Origin: an uncultured Lachnospiraceae bacterium
Lineage (GTDB): Bacteria > Bacillota > Clostridia > Lachnospirales > Lachnospiraceae
DNA: 27,431 nucleotides
Direction of reading: 5' to 3'
Assembly (NCBI GenBank): GCA_910583895.1
Contig: CAJTYJ010000016.1
Location: 41,361-68,791 of the forward strand
Below are positions 7,654 through 15,420 of the stretch, piece by piece (positions within the stretch are counted from its first letter, which is position 1; every line of letters starts with the position of its first letter). Position numbers and translations under genes: made by a program. A model generated the notes under the pieces. It was not told where the DNA came from. It saw nothing but the letters and a program-made list of their open reading frames with translations, and searched no databases.

Positions 7654-8868
7654 ATGAGTTTGAAAGTTTTACAGATCAGCACTGTGTGCGGCAGCGGAAG
7701 TGTGGGCCGCATTATGGTGGATATTTATCATATGCTGGAAGAGAACGGGGACATAGGTCTGCTTGCCTACGGACGGCAGAAGGCGCCGGAGGGAATCCGG
7801 GCTTTTCGGTTTGGCTCGGATGGGGATATGGCGCTGCATGTGCTTGCTACGTTCTTTCGGGGAGAGCATGGTTTTGCCTCTGCGGGACAGACCAGGAGGC
7901 TGATCCGGAGGATAGAGGAGTGGAACCCGGATGTGATCCATCTGCACAATATTCATGGATTTGTGCTGCAGGTGGAACTTTTATTTGCCTGGCTGAAGGA
8001 GGCGGGAAAGCCGGTGGTCTGGACTTTGCATGACTGCTGGCCTTTTACAGGACATTGTGCTTTTTATGACTATACAGGATGTGCCGGCTGGAAGGCTGGA
8101 TGCGCAGGATGCAGAGAGTACAAAAAGACATATCCGTACGCATTATTTCGGAACCGGACGGAAGCAAATTTCAGGAGGAAGCAGGCAGCATTTACGGGGG
8201 TGCCGAATCTGACGGTGGTGGTGCCTTCTAATTGGCTGAAAGCAGAGGCGGAGCAGTCTTTTTTAAAGGACTATCCGGTTCGGGTGATTCCAAACGGCAT
8301 CGACACGGGAACGTTTTCTCCGGTGTCGTCCGGGCTGCGGCTAAAGCTTGGGTTATCTGAAAAATTTGTAATTCTGGGAGTGGCCAATGTGTGGGAGCGC
8401 AGGAAAGGCCTTGGGTATCTTTTGGATCTTTCAAAGTGGCTTGTCGACTCCTGTCAGGTGGTTCTGATCGGCCTTTCCAAAAAGCAGCTTCGCAGGCTTC
8501 CAAAGCAGGTGCTGGGGCTGGAAAGGACTTCGTCAGTGTCGGAGCTGGCCGCTTATTATTCCATGGCGGATGTGTTTGTCAACGCTACGCTGGAGGATAA
8601 TTTTCCCACGACCAATCTGGAAGCACTGGCCTGCGGGACGCCGGTGATTACCTTTGATACGGGAGGCAGCCCGGAGAGCCTTACGGATGCCTGCGGCCGG
8701 GTGGTTCCCAAAGGAGACAAAGAGGCACTTTTTCGGGCGGTTCTTCAGGAAATGGAGAAACCCAAAAGCAAAGAGGCCTGCCGGATGAGGGCAGAGCAGT
8801 ACAAAAAGGAAGATCGGTTTTTGGAGTACAGAAATCTGTATCACAGACTGGCAGATCGGGGAGAATAG
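7654..8868 (+). CDS. GT4-family glycosyltransferase
   Basis: A cytoplasmic GT-B fold enzyme transferring a sugar from a nucleotide donor, probably onto a lipid-linked surface-glycan intermediate. The true N-terminus is probably MSLKVLQIST, the normal start of the GT4 fold, at ATG 7654. The open frame runs back to 7522, and an in-frame ATG at 7585 has a GGGCGG-like site, so a longer form is possible. The N-terminal domain has HLHNIHGF and a cysteine-rich segment (CWPFTGHC, then three more Cys within about 20 residues). The C-terminal domain has IPNGIDTGTF and the EX7E donor motif (EALACGTPVITFDTGG region). The next gene begins on the base after its stop codon. Donor and acceptor are not known. 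Confidence 0.87.
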   Translation: MSLKVLQISTVCGSGSVGRIMVDIYHMLEENGDIGLLAYGRQKAPEGIRAFRFGSDGDMALHVLATFFRGEHGFASAGQTRRLIRRIEEWNPDVIHLHNIHGFVLQVELLFAWLKEAGKPVVWTLHDCWPFTGHCAFYDYTGCAGWKAGCAGCREYKKTYPYALFRNRTEANFRRKQAAFTGVPNLTVVVPSNWLKAEAEQSFLKDYPVRVIPNGIDTGTFSPVSSGLRLKLGLSEKFVILGVANVWERRKGLGYLLDLSKWLVDSCQVVLIGLSKKQLRRLPKQVLGLERTSSVSELAAYYSMADVFVNATLEDNFPTTNLEALACGTPVITFDTGGSPESLTDACGRVVPKGDKEALFRAVLQEMEKPKSKEACRMRAEQYKKEDRFLEYRNLYHRLADRGE

Positions 8869-9630
8869 ATGAAAACATTACCAAAGGTGTCGGTCATCAC
8901 CACCACATACAATGATGCCGCCAATCTGGGGAGGATCATGGAACAGGTGGCCGGGCAGGATTATGAAAATCTGGAATATATTATCGTGGACGGCGGGTCC
9001 ACGGACGGGACCATGGGACTGATCCGTCAGATGGAGCAGAAGATGCCTGGAAGAGTTCGTTTTCTGTCGGGGCCGGATCAGGGAATCTATGACGCACTCA
9101 ACAAAGGGATCGCCCTGGCTACCGGGGATATCATCGGCTGCTGCTTTGACCGGTATGCGGACCGTGGAGTGATCAGCCGGATGGTGGAAGTGATGGGGAA
9201 GGAAGGAACAGACGGAGTTCACGGAGACCTCTACTATATGGACGGAGAGCGGATAGTGCGCAGATGGCACCAGGGTCAGGGCTGCATCAGGAGCGGCTGG
9301 ATGCCGGGACATCCGACACTGTATCTGCGGCGGGAGGTCTACGAGCGGTTCGGTGTCTACAAGACGGATTATAAGATCGCTGCAGATTATGAATTTATGG
9401 TACGGATTTTGTACCGAAAAGAGGTAAGACTTTCCTATCTTCCGGAAATACTAATCTATATGTCGCATGGGGGGACGAGCACAGGCAGTCTGGGGGCCTA
9501 CCTGGAATCTTTGAAAGAAGGGCATCGGGCTCTTAGGGAAAATCAGGTGGCGGTTCCGTGGGTGACGGATCTGTGTCGGATTGTGCGGGTGCTGTGGCAG
9601 TTTGTGAGTTCGGCGGGTGCTTTGCGCTGA
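8869..9630 (+). CDS. GT2-family glycosyltransferase
   Basis: A 253-aa GT-A fold glycosyltransferase. The opening VSVITTTYNDAANL and the donor-binding VDGGSTDGT are standard, as is DQGIYDALNKGIALATGDIIG. Immediately after this most relatives carry a metal-binding NSDD or NADD; here the sequence is CCFDRYADRG, so the usual DxD is altered though two Asp remain. Later motifs (GHPTLYLRREVYERFG and IAADYEFMVRILY) are typical of the family. Translation starts directly after the upstream GT4 stop at 8868, so the pair is coupled. It probably adds one sugar to the same glycan as its neighbours. A change of donor specificity, rather than loss of activity, is likely because the other motifs are intact. 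Confidence 0.85.
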   Translation: MKTLPKVSVITTTYNDAANLGRIMEQVAGQDYENLEYIIVDGGSTDGTMGLIRQMEQKMPGRVRFLSGPDQGIYDALNKGIALATGDIIGCCFDRYADRGVISRMVEVMGKEGTDGVHGDLYYMDGERIVRRWHQGQGCIRSGWMPGHPTLYLRREVYERFGVYKTDYKIAADYEFMVRILYRKEVRLSYLPEILIYMSHGGTSTGSLGAYLESLKEGHRALRENQVAVPWVTDLCRIVRVLWQFVSSAGALR

Positions 9631-9660
9631 AACGCAGTTTTGATGACAGACACAAAAAAG

Positions 9661-9689
9661 TAGCAAAATCTGCCAGTTTGTGATACAAT
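9661..9689 (+). promoter_or_regulatory. extended -10 promoter before the DPM-like glycosyltransferase
   Basis: TGA-TACAAT (9681-9689) forms an extended -10. The -35 position 17 bases upstream (TAGCAA) is weak. The site lies in the 100-base gap after the GT2 gene, 41 bases before ATG 9731, so the second half of the locus may have its own transcript. Confidence 0.5.
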
Positions 9690-9730
9690 ATAGCATCGTA
9701 TATGGTTTTTTGCGGGTGAAGGAGTGAGGT

Positions 9731-10420
9731 ATGAAAAAGCTTGTGATTATCCCTGCCTACAACGAATGCAAAAGCATTCGGAAGGCAGTTGCGGATATAA
9801 AAGAGCATGCGCCGGGGTTTGACTATGTGGTGATCAATGACTGCTCGACGGATGAGACACTGGACATCTGCAGGAAATATGGATTGAATCATGTGAATCT
9901 GTCGGTCAATCTGGGGATTGGCGGGGCTGTGCAGACGGGATATATCTATGGGTGCCAGTACGGCTATGATGTGGCTGTACAGTTCGACGGGGACGGTCAG
10001 CACGATGCGGCTTATCTGGAGATGATGGCAGAGAAGCTCTGCGAGACGAACAGCGATATGATCATCGGCTCCCGGTTCCTTAAGAAAGAGGGATTTCAGT
10101 CTTCTGGTCTCAGGAGAATTGGTATCCGGTATTTTTCGGTTCTGCTGAAAGTATTGACCGGAAAGCGGGTGACGGACCCTACGTCCGGCATGCGGATGGT
10201 GAACCGGGATGTGATGAAGATTTATGCCATGAATTATCCGAAGGATTATCCGGAGCCAGAAAGCGTGATGGCAATTCTGCGTATGGGGAAGAAGGTGACA
10301 GAGGTGCCGGTGATCATGAAGGAACGCAAGGAAGGGACTTCTTCTATCGGAGGATTTCGTTCCGTCTACTACATGATCAAAGTAACTCTGGCAATCCTGA
10401 TGGAGCGCCTGCGCACTTAA
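9731..10420 (+). CDS. DPM1-like polyprenyl-phosphate glycosyltransferase (GT2)
   Basis: At 229 aa this is the minimal GT-A domain of the dolichol-phosphate-mannose synthase group without membrane segments. Motifs are LVIIPAYNE at the N-terminus, INDCSTDET, the metal-binding QFDGDGQHD (about residues 88-96), SRFLKK and PTSGMRMVNR. Enzymes of this group load a sugar onto undecaprenyl phosphate, which GT-C enzymes such as those encoded downstream then use outside the membrane. GGAGTGAGGT precedes the ATG. A 255-base gap with strong RNA folding potential separates it from the next gene. Confidence 0.87.
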   Translation: MKKLVIIPAYNECKSIRKAVADIKEHAPGFDYVVINDCSTDETLDICRKYGLNHVNLSVNLGIGGAVQTGYIYGCQYGYDVAVQFDGDGQHDAAYLEMMAEKLCETNSDMIIGSRFLKKEGFQSSGLRRIGIRYFSVLLKVLTGKRVTDPTSGMRMVNRDVMKIYAMNYPKDYPEPESVMAILRMGKKVTEVPVIMKERKEGTSSIGGFRSVYYMIKVTLAILMERLRT

Positions 10421-10491
10421 GAGGGCATTCTTCCAGATCCGGGAGCGAAGAAGGGGAAGATGCAATCCTTCCAGTCAGACCTTCCAAAATA

Positions 10492-10540
10492 GTCCAGCTA
10501 AGAAATGTCAAGTATTTATTAGAAAAAATTTCTGCTGGAC
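10492..10540 (+). ncRNA. leader hairpin H1 upstream of the DUF2304 gene
   Basis: GTCCAGC plus AGAAAT (10492-10498, 10501-10506; a TA bulge between) pairs with ATTTCT plus GCTGGAC (10528-10540), giving 13 base pairs around an AT-rich 21-base loop. It abuts the multi-stem fold starting at 10541 without a gap. No T tract follows, so it is not a terminator. Confidence 0.5.
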
Positions 10541-10633
10541 GGTAAAGCTGTAAAGGCGCACGAGAGGAACTTTTATGAGTGCTTTTTCGAATAAAAGTTT
10601 CACTCATTACCGGTGTGTCGAAGCAGCTTTACC
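10541..10633 (+). ncRNA. candidate structured RNA element with interleaved stems
   Basis: The outer stem is GGTAAAGCTG (10541-10550) with CAGCTTTACC (10624-10633). After a 4x4 internal loop, GGCGCAC (10555-10561) pairs with GTGTGTC (10613-10619) using two G-U pairs. Inside, AACTTTTAT (10568-10576) pairs with ATAAAAGTT (10591-10599), while GAGTG (10577-10581) pairs with CACTC (10601-10605). These last two are interleaved, so they form either an H-type pseudoknot or two competing folds. A further hairpin, GTCGC/GCGAC (10644-10656), follows just before the ribosome binding site at 10664. It could be a cis-regulatory RNA or a palindromic mobile repeat. I do not recognise a known riboswitch class. 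Confidence 0.5.
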
Positions 10634-10675
10634 CTTCAGTGCTGTCGCGCAGCGACTACAAATAGGAGAAAGAAT

Positions 10676-11065
10676 ATGATGACAGTAAAATTACAGATCG
10701 TGATCGGCATCGCGATTCTGTTTGTATTTGGGATTCTGGTAAATATGATACGCAAAAGGGGGCTGGAATTAAAGTATGCGCTGTCCTGGATGCTGGTGCT
10801 GTGTGCACTTTTGATCTTTGACTGCGCGCCGAGGCTTCTGATCGTGGTATCAGACTTTCTCGGGATCTATGCACCGGTAAATATGATTTTTTTCCTGGGC
10901 TTTTGTTTTTCTCTTCTGATCATTTTCTCTCTGACGGTGGCCCTTTCTAGGATGTCCAACAGTGTGCGGACGCTGGACCAGATGGTGGCACTGAATGAAA
11001 AGCGGCTGCAGGAGCTGGAACAGGAACTGGAATTAAAAAAAGAAACAAAAAAAGGAAACAAGTGA
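10676..11065 (+). CDS. DUF2304 small membrane protein
   Basis: The protein is 129 aa with three hydrophobic segments (about residues 5-22, 34-52 and 62-85). The motif GLELKYALSWML between the first two is characteristic of DUF2304. A charged, coiled-coil-like tail follows, with LNEKRLQELEQELELKK. Such proteins are commonly encoded beside GtrB-like glycosyltransferases in surface-polysaccharide loci; their biochemical role is unknown, and a scaffold for the adjacent membrane glycosyltransferase is one idea. AGGAGA at 10664-10669 selects the tandem ATGs at 10676/10679, although the open frame extends upstream through the RNA fold. The stop overlaps the start of the next gene (TGATG). Confidence 0.83.
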   Translation: MMTVKLQIVIGIAILFVFGILVNMIRKRGLELKYALSWMLVLCALLIFDCAPRLLIVVSDFLGIYAPVNMIFFLGFCFSLLIIFSLTVALSRMSNSVRTLDQMVALNEKRLQELEQELELKKETKKGNK

Positions 11066-12030
11066 TGGAAGCAAAAACGTGTGAGAGGGGCCGGATTTTG
11101 TATCTGGCCATTCCCTGTTATAATGAGGAAGAAGTGCTGCCGGAGACTGCCCAAAGACTCCTTGGGAAGATGGAAGATCTGATGGAAAAGAACCGGATTT
11201 CAAAAGAGAGCCGGATTCTGTTTATCAATGACGGGTCTAAGGACCGGACCTGGGAGCTGATCGAAGAACTGCATGAGAAAAACCCCATCTTTCAGGGAAT
11301 TCGACTGTCAAGAAACAAAGGACATCAAAACGCACTGCTGGGAGGACTGATGACTGCCAAGGAATACGCGGACATGGTCATTTCCATGGATGCCGATCTG
11401 CAGGATGACATTGATGTGATTGATCAGTTTGTGGAGAAGTACTATGAAGGCTGTGAGATTGTCTACGGAGTGCGCAGTGCCCGCAAGACGGATACTTTTT
11501 TCAAACGTTTTACGGCAGAAAGTTTTTACCGGATGATTAACTTTATGGGAGGCGAGGTTGTCTTCAATCATGCGGACTGCCGTCTGATGAGCAAGAGGGC
11601 GCTGGACGAGCTGGAAAATTACCGGGAAGTCAACCTGTTTTTGCGGGGCATTGTGCCCATGATCGGTTTTCAGACAGCGAGTGTGACTTATGAGCGCCAG
11701 GAGCGGTTTGCCGGGGAATCCAAGTATCCGCTGAAGAAAATGGTGGGACTGGCGGTGGACGGAATCACTTCTTTGTCCATCAAGCCGATTCGGTTTATCG
11801 TGTTTTTGGGCGGACTGCTTTTTCTGTGCAGTATCCTGATGCTGATTTATTCTCTGGTACAGCATTATCTGGGCAATACCATTTCCGGCTGGACCTCCCT
11901 GATCGTGTCTATCTGGGCCATTGGGGGCCTGCAGCTTTTTGCCATCGGGATTATCGGGGAATACATCGGGAAAATTTATCTTGAGACCAAGGCAAGGCCC
12001 AAGTATATCATCGAGAAAGTATTGAGATAG
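11065..12030 (+). CDS. GtrB/CsbB-like membrane glycosyltransferase (GT2)
   Basis: The 321-aa protein has an N-terminal GT-A domain (YLAIPCYNEEEVL, FINDGSKDRTW, metal-binding SMDADLQDD near residue 110, and a RQERFAGESKYPL segment) and two C-terminal membrane segments (about 235-260 and 270-295). This is the GtrB, YfdH and CsbB plan: transfer of a sugar from a nucleotide donor to undecaprenyl phosphate at the inner face of the membrane. ATG 11065 overlaps the DUF2304 stop; a GTG at 11062 in frame is an alternative. The product would feed the GT-C enzymes encoded immediately downstream. Confidence 0.9.
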   Translation: MEAKTCERGRILYLAIPCYNEEEVLPETAQRLLGKMEDLMEKNRISKESRILFINDGSKDRTWELIEELHEKNPIFQGIRLSRNKGHQNALLGGLMTAKEYADMVISMDADLQDDIDVIDQFVEKYYEGCEIVYGVRSARKTDTFFKRFTAESFYRMINFMGGEVVFNHADCRLMSKRALDELENYREVNLFLRGIVPMIGFQTASVTYERQERFAGESKYPLKKMVGLAVDGITSLSIKPIRFIVFLGGLLFLCSILMLIYSLVQHYLGNTISGWTSLIVSIWAIGGLQLFAIGIIGEYIGKIYLETKARPKYIIEKVLR

Positions 12031-12038
12031 GAGTTTCT

Positions 12039-13238
12039 ATGGATGCATATGTGAGAGACTGGTTAAAAAAGGACAGGCACACAGAGTACCTTCTCATCGG
12101 GGTGCTTACAGTGCTGGCGGTTCTGGTGCGGATTTCCATGCGGACCTTTGTATCGGATGACTGGGTTATTTTCTGGGATGATTGGTTTTTCCACCTTGAA
12201 AGCAAGGGATTCGCGGCGCTGGCGGATGATTTCTACGATTATGCGCCCCCGATGCTGTATCTTTTATACCTGATTACCCTGCTGCCCGTGAATTATATGA
12301 CCGCTTTCAAAGGTTTTTGCTGTCTGCTTGATTTTGCAGGAGCGGCGGCGGTGGCCGGGCTTGTCTGGAACGGTACCCAAAACCGTAAGCGCGCAGTATT
12401 TGCCTATGGCATTTTTTTGTTCCTGCCCACAGTGATCTTAAACGGTGCGGCCTGGTGTCAGTGTGACATCATCTATACCCTTTTCATTCTTCTGTGCGTA
12501 TCGTTTCTTCTGCGGGGAAAAACCTGGACAGGCATGTGGTTTTACGGGGCGGCTTTTGCCATAAAGCTGCAGTCCCTTTTTATTTTTCCGTTTCTGGTGA
12601 TCCTGTGGGTGCGCAGAAAAGTGGATCTGAAACATTTTGTGACGCTTCCGGTCATGTATATGCTTGGGATTTTGCCTGCCTGGCTGGCCGGCCGGCCCTT
12701 TTCAGAGCTTCTGGACATCTATGTGGCCCAGGGGACTCAGGATGCCTGGTCGTTATCCATCAAATTTCCCAATGTCTACCAGATCATCGGAAACGACTTT
12801 TTTCTGGATGAATATATGGGAGCGGGTATGTATCTGATCCTTGGAATTTTGATGATGGTTTTGTTCTGGATGGCGTATCAGAAGGTCCGGGTGACCAAGG
12901 AATACGTGATATTGCTGATTTTGTTTTTCGGTATTTTGACCACTTATTTTCTGCCCCATATGCATGAGCGCTATCTGTACCTGACAGACGCGTTTCTTTT
13001 GGTCTATGGGATGATCCGTCTGCGGCGGTTTCCCCTGCTTGTGCTGGCGGCTTTCAACGGGATTGCAGGATATGCCCAGTATCTGACCAAACAGACTCCT
13101 TTGGTGCCTTACGGAGTGCTGGCATTTTTTCAGCTTGGCATCCTGATTGTTCTGGGACTGGATCTGTATCGGTTTCCGGTGTATGAAAAGGACCGGCAGG
13201 AGCTGGATCTTCAGGAGGAAGGGAGGATACCAGGATGA
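12039..13238 (+). CDS. Gpi18-like GT-C membrane glycosyltransferase
   Basis: A polytopic protein of 399 aa with about ten hydrophobic segments. It resembles the bacterial Gpi18/PIG-V-type GT-C family. Visible hallmarks are an acidic first outer loop (SDDWVIFWDDW), DYAPPMLYLLYL, LNGAAWCQCDIIYTLF and FLPHMHERYLYL. GT-C enzymes use polyprenyl-phosphate sugars on the outer face, with acidic residues in the first loop and the HERY region lining the active site. The upstream GtrB-like and DPM-like enzymes could supply its donor. AGGAG at 12029-12033 sets ATG 12039. Its last bases overlap the following gene (ATGA). Confidence 0.82.
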   Translation: MDAYVRDWLKKDRHTEYLLIGVLTVLAVLVRISMRTFVSDDWVIFWDDWFFHLESKGFAALADDFYDYAPPMLYLLYLITLLPVNYMTAFKGFCCLLDFAGAAAVAGLVWNGTQNRKRAVFAYGIFLFLPTVILNGAAWCQCDIIYTLFILLCVSFLLRGKTWTGMWFYGAAFAIKLQSLFIFPFLVILWVRRKVDLKHFVTLPVMYMLGILPAWLAGRPFSELLDIYVAQGTQDAWSLSIKFPNVYQIIGNDFFLDEYMGAGMYLILGILMMVLFWMAYQKVRVTKEYVILLILFFGILTTYFLPHMHERYLYLTDAFLLVYGMIRLRRFPLLVLAAFNGIAGYAQYLTKQTPLVPYGVLAFFQLGILIVLGLDLYRFPVYEKDRQELDLQEEGRIPG

Positions 13239-14287
13239 ACATCGATCAGTTTCTTCGGGATCTTTTGTACCGAAAATGTTCCATCGGGCCCCTTCGGTTC
13301 GATTTTTTGGAGGGACTTTTGGCGGTCTGCATCACAGGTATCGGCTTTTTTATTCGCACTCCTTTTGAAACCGGGCTTCCCCACTGGACACATCTGCTGG
13401 CAGAGTGGTATCTGGCGCTGGCATCAGCCGTTTTCGTCTGGCGTCTGACGTCCGGCAGGAGGCGCGCTCTTGTTACCTACGGAATGCTTCTGATCCTTCC
13501 GACTCTGGTGGCGGAGGGGACAATCCTTCAGGGGGATGCCTGTGTGGCAGCACTGTTTTTTGTAAGTGCTCTTTTGTTCTTTTTGCCGGAATCCGGGAAA
13601 ATGGGGACCTGGCTGTTTACGCTGGTGACCGGCGGACTGCTCCTGTGGTCGGTTCCATATGCGGGAATTTTGTTTGCCTGTATGGTACTCTGGCAGAGAG
13701 AAAAACTGACGATTGGTCAGCTTTTGTTTCTGGCACTGACGGCAGGCATGCGGCTTGTGTATGCGTATGCGCTCTGGCTCCGGGCCGGATATACCCTGGT
13801 TACTTTCCACTGGCCCAATATCTATGAGATTGTGGGCAGGGCATCCATACAGGGACAGCTGGTGGATCCGGTGGCATTGACCGGCCTTTTTCTGACTCCG
13901 GGGCTTTTGCTGCTCCTTGTCTGGCTCTTTGCCCAGGGAGAGAAGGATACGGGCTGTCTGTCCAAAAAGGAAGAGGGAATCAGAGTACTTAGGCTCTTTT
14001 TGTTCTTCGGACTTCTGACCTGCTATTTCCTGCCCTATATGAATCAGTCGGCGGGCTGCCTGTACGGGGTGCTGGCGGTGCTGTATCTGGTGCTTGTGCC
14101 CAAAGAATTTTTGGTGGCAATGCTTTTGCAGATTGTGATCTTTGCAGGATATCAGGAATACTTCCGGGAAAGCTCCATGATGCCCATGGCTTTCTTTGCG
14201 GGGATCCAGTTTCTGGTGATCTGCTGGCTGGGCGTAAAGGTGTTGGAAGATGCGGGAGTGATGATGCCATGCAGACGAAAAAGTTAG
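13235..14287 (+). CDS. diverged GT-C paralog, probably non-catalytic
   Basis: This 350-aa polytopic protein is a diverged tandem copy of the preceding one. Matching pairs by eye are LILPTLVAEGTILQGDACVA against FLPTVILNGAAWCQCDII, FHWPNIYEIVGRAS against IKFPNVYQIIGNDF, and FFGLLTCYFLPYMNQSAG against FFGILTTYFLPHMHERY. The acidic first-loop residues and the HxHERY residues are missing, so it has probably lost GT-C chemistry or changed role, for example as a partner subunit. ATGA overlap at 13235-13238 couples it to its paralog, and its last 19 bases overlap the next gene. The frame is intact, which argues against simple decay. Confidence 0.7.
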   Translation: MNIDQFLRDLLYRKCSIGPLRFDFLEGLLAVCITGIGFFIRTPFETGLPHWTHLLAEWYLALASAVFVWRLTSGRRRALVTYGMLLILPTLVAEGTILQGDACVAALFFVSALLFFLPESGKMGTWLFTLVTGGLLLWSVPYAGILFACMVLWQREKLTIGQLLFLALTAGMRLVYAYALWLRAGYTLVTFHWPNIYEIVGRASIQGQLVDPVALTGLFLTPGLLLLLVWLFAQGEKDTGCLSKKEEGIRVLRLFLFFGLLTCYFLPYMNQSAGCLYGVLAVLYLVLVPKEFLVAMLLQIVIFAGYQEYFRESSMMPMAFFAGIQFLVICWLGVKVLEDAGVMMPCRRKS

Positions 14288-15420
14288 TCTATCTGGACGG
14301 GTTAAAGGGGCTTGGATGTGTGTGTGTCTTTCTGACCCACTACGTGTTTGCTTTTTACTATGGAATGTATCATTATGAGGAGGCAAGCTGTCACCTGCCG
14401 GGCAATCTGGATATAGCTGTCGGGAAGTCTCCCTTTAATCTGTTTTTTAACGGCAATACAGCCGTGCGGCTTTTTCTGGTGCTGAGCGGGTATCTGCTCT
14501 GTCTGAGCTTTTTTCGAAAAAGAGAGAAAGAAAAACTGAAAAAAAGTGCATGCAGACGCTATCTGCGGCTGATGCCGCCGGTGCTTGCGGTCAACGGAGC
14601 AGTCTGGCTCTGCATGAGCCTTGGACTGTATCAGAACAAGGCGGCGGCGGTTCTGGCCGGTTCGGAGGAATGGTTTGCCGGGTTCAATGCTTTTGCACCG
14701 TCCTTTGCCGGGATGCTGAAAGAATCTTTGTATGGTTGTTTTCTCTTCGGGGTGAATGATTACAACGGCGTGGTCTGGACGCTGCAGATGCTGTTTCTCG
14801 GTGCCTATCTGGATTATGGACTGGCTTATTTTGTCAGCCGCTTCCGGTTCCGATGGCTGATCTATGCAGGGGTGGCGGCGCTGCTTGTGCGTACTGATTT
14901 TCTCAGCATCTTCCTCGGGTATGTGCTCTGCGATTTGATGCATACAGACTGGGCATTTCGAAAAAAGCTGTGTGCCAGTCGGTTTCTAAATGGATGTCTG
15001 TTGGTTCTGGGACTTTATTTTATGTGTTATCCTTCAGCCGGATTTGGATATGAAGGGACTGTCTGGGGTATCCTTCCTTTTGTATTTGTGAATTATTATC
15101 ATATCTTCGGGGTGCTTTGCTTTTTGACCGCCGTGCTGAATCTGGAAGTACTGCAGCAATTTTTTGCCTGGAAGGGATTTTTGTATCTGGGACGGATTTC
15201 CTACTCCCTGTATTTGATCCATTTTCCGGTGATCGCCACGTTCGGAGCCTGGTTTCTTCTGACTTTTCAGGAACGGTTTGGCTATAATCGGACCTGCCTT
15301 CTGGATCTGGTTTTGATCAGCGGGATCACGGTGGGACTGTCAGAACTGTCCGTGCGTTTTGTGGAGCCTCTCGGCAAGAAAGGAGAAATACTCATTGAAC
15401 GCGTCTTTGGAAAAAGATAA
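14269..15420 (+). CDS. acyltransferase-3 family membrane protein
   Basis: At 383 aa with about ten hydrophobic segments it matches membrane-bound acyltransferase 3 enzymes that O-acetylate surface sugars using cytoplasmic acetyl-CoA. The N-terminus carries the family start YLDGLKGLGCVCVFLTHY with the proposed catalytic His, and FFNGNTAVRLFLVLSGYLL, followed by the basic RRYLRLMPP. SYSLYLIHFPV near the C-terminus is the conserved late motif. The gene overlaps both neighbours (19 bases before; about 26 after), so it is part of a tightly packed operon. The target is probably the polysaccharide made by the adjacent glycosyltransferases. Confidence 0.87.
   Translation: MQTKKLVYLDGLKGLGCVCVFLTHYVFAFYYGMYHYEEASCHLPGNLDIAVGKSPFNLFFNGNTAVRLFLVLSGYLLCLSFFRKREKEKLKKSACRRYLRLMPPVLAVNGAVWLCMSLGLYQNKAAAVLAGSEEWFAGFNAFAPSFAGMLKESLYGCFLFGVNDYNGVVWTLQMLFLGAYLDYGLAYFVSRFRFRWLIYAGVAALLVRTDFLSIFLGYVLCDLMHTDWAFRKKLCASRFLNGCLLVLGLYFMCYPSAGFGYEGTVWGILPFVFVNYYHIFGVLCFLTAVLNLEVLQQFFAWKGFLYLGRISYSLYLIHFPVIATFGAWFLLTFQERFGYNRTCLLDLVLISGITVGLSELSVRFVEPLGKKGEILIERVFGKR

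Noticed and set aside
9618..9640. Small TGCG/CGCA hairpin with TTTT after the GT2 gene as a terminator
   Set aside because: Only about four base pairs; too weak to call.
9533..10465. 310-codon minus-strand open frame opposite the DPM-like glycosyltransferase
   Set aside because: It lies antisense to a clear GT2 gene, has no family motifs or ribosome binding site, and is His/Pro/Arg-rich in the manner of shadow frames.
10541..10633. Assignment of the nested fold to a known riboswitch class
   Set aside because: No consensus core of a class I know is visible; naming one would be a guess.
13424..14386. 320-codon minus-strand open frame opposite the second GT-C gene
   Set aside because: Antisense shadow of a hydrophobic gene; composition is rich in Gln/His/Lys and no motif is visible.
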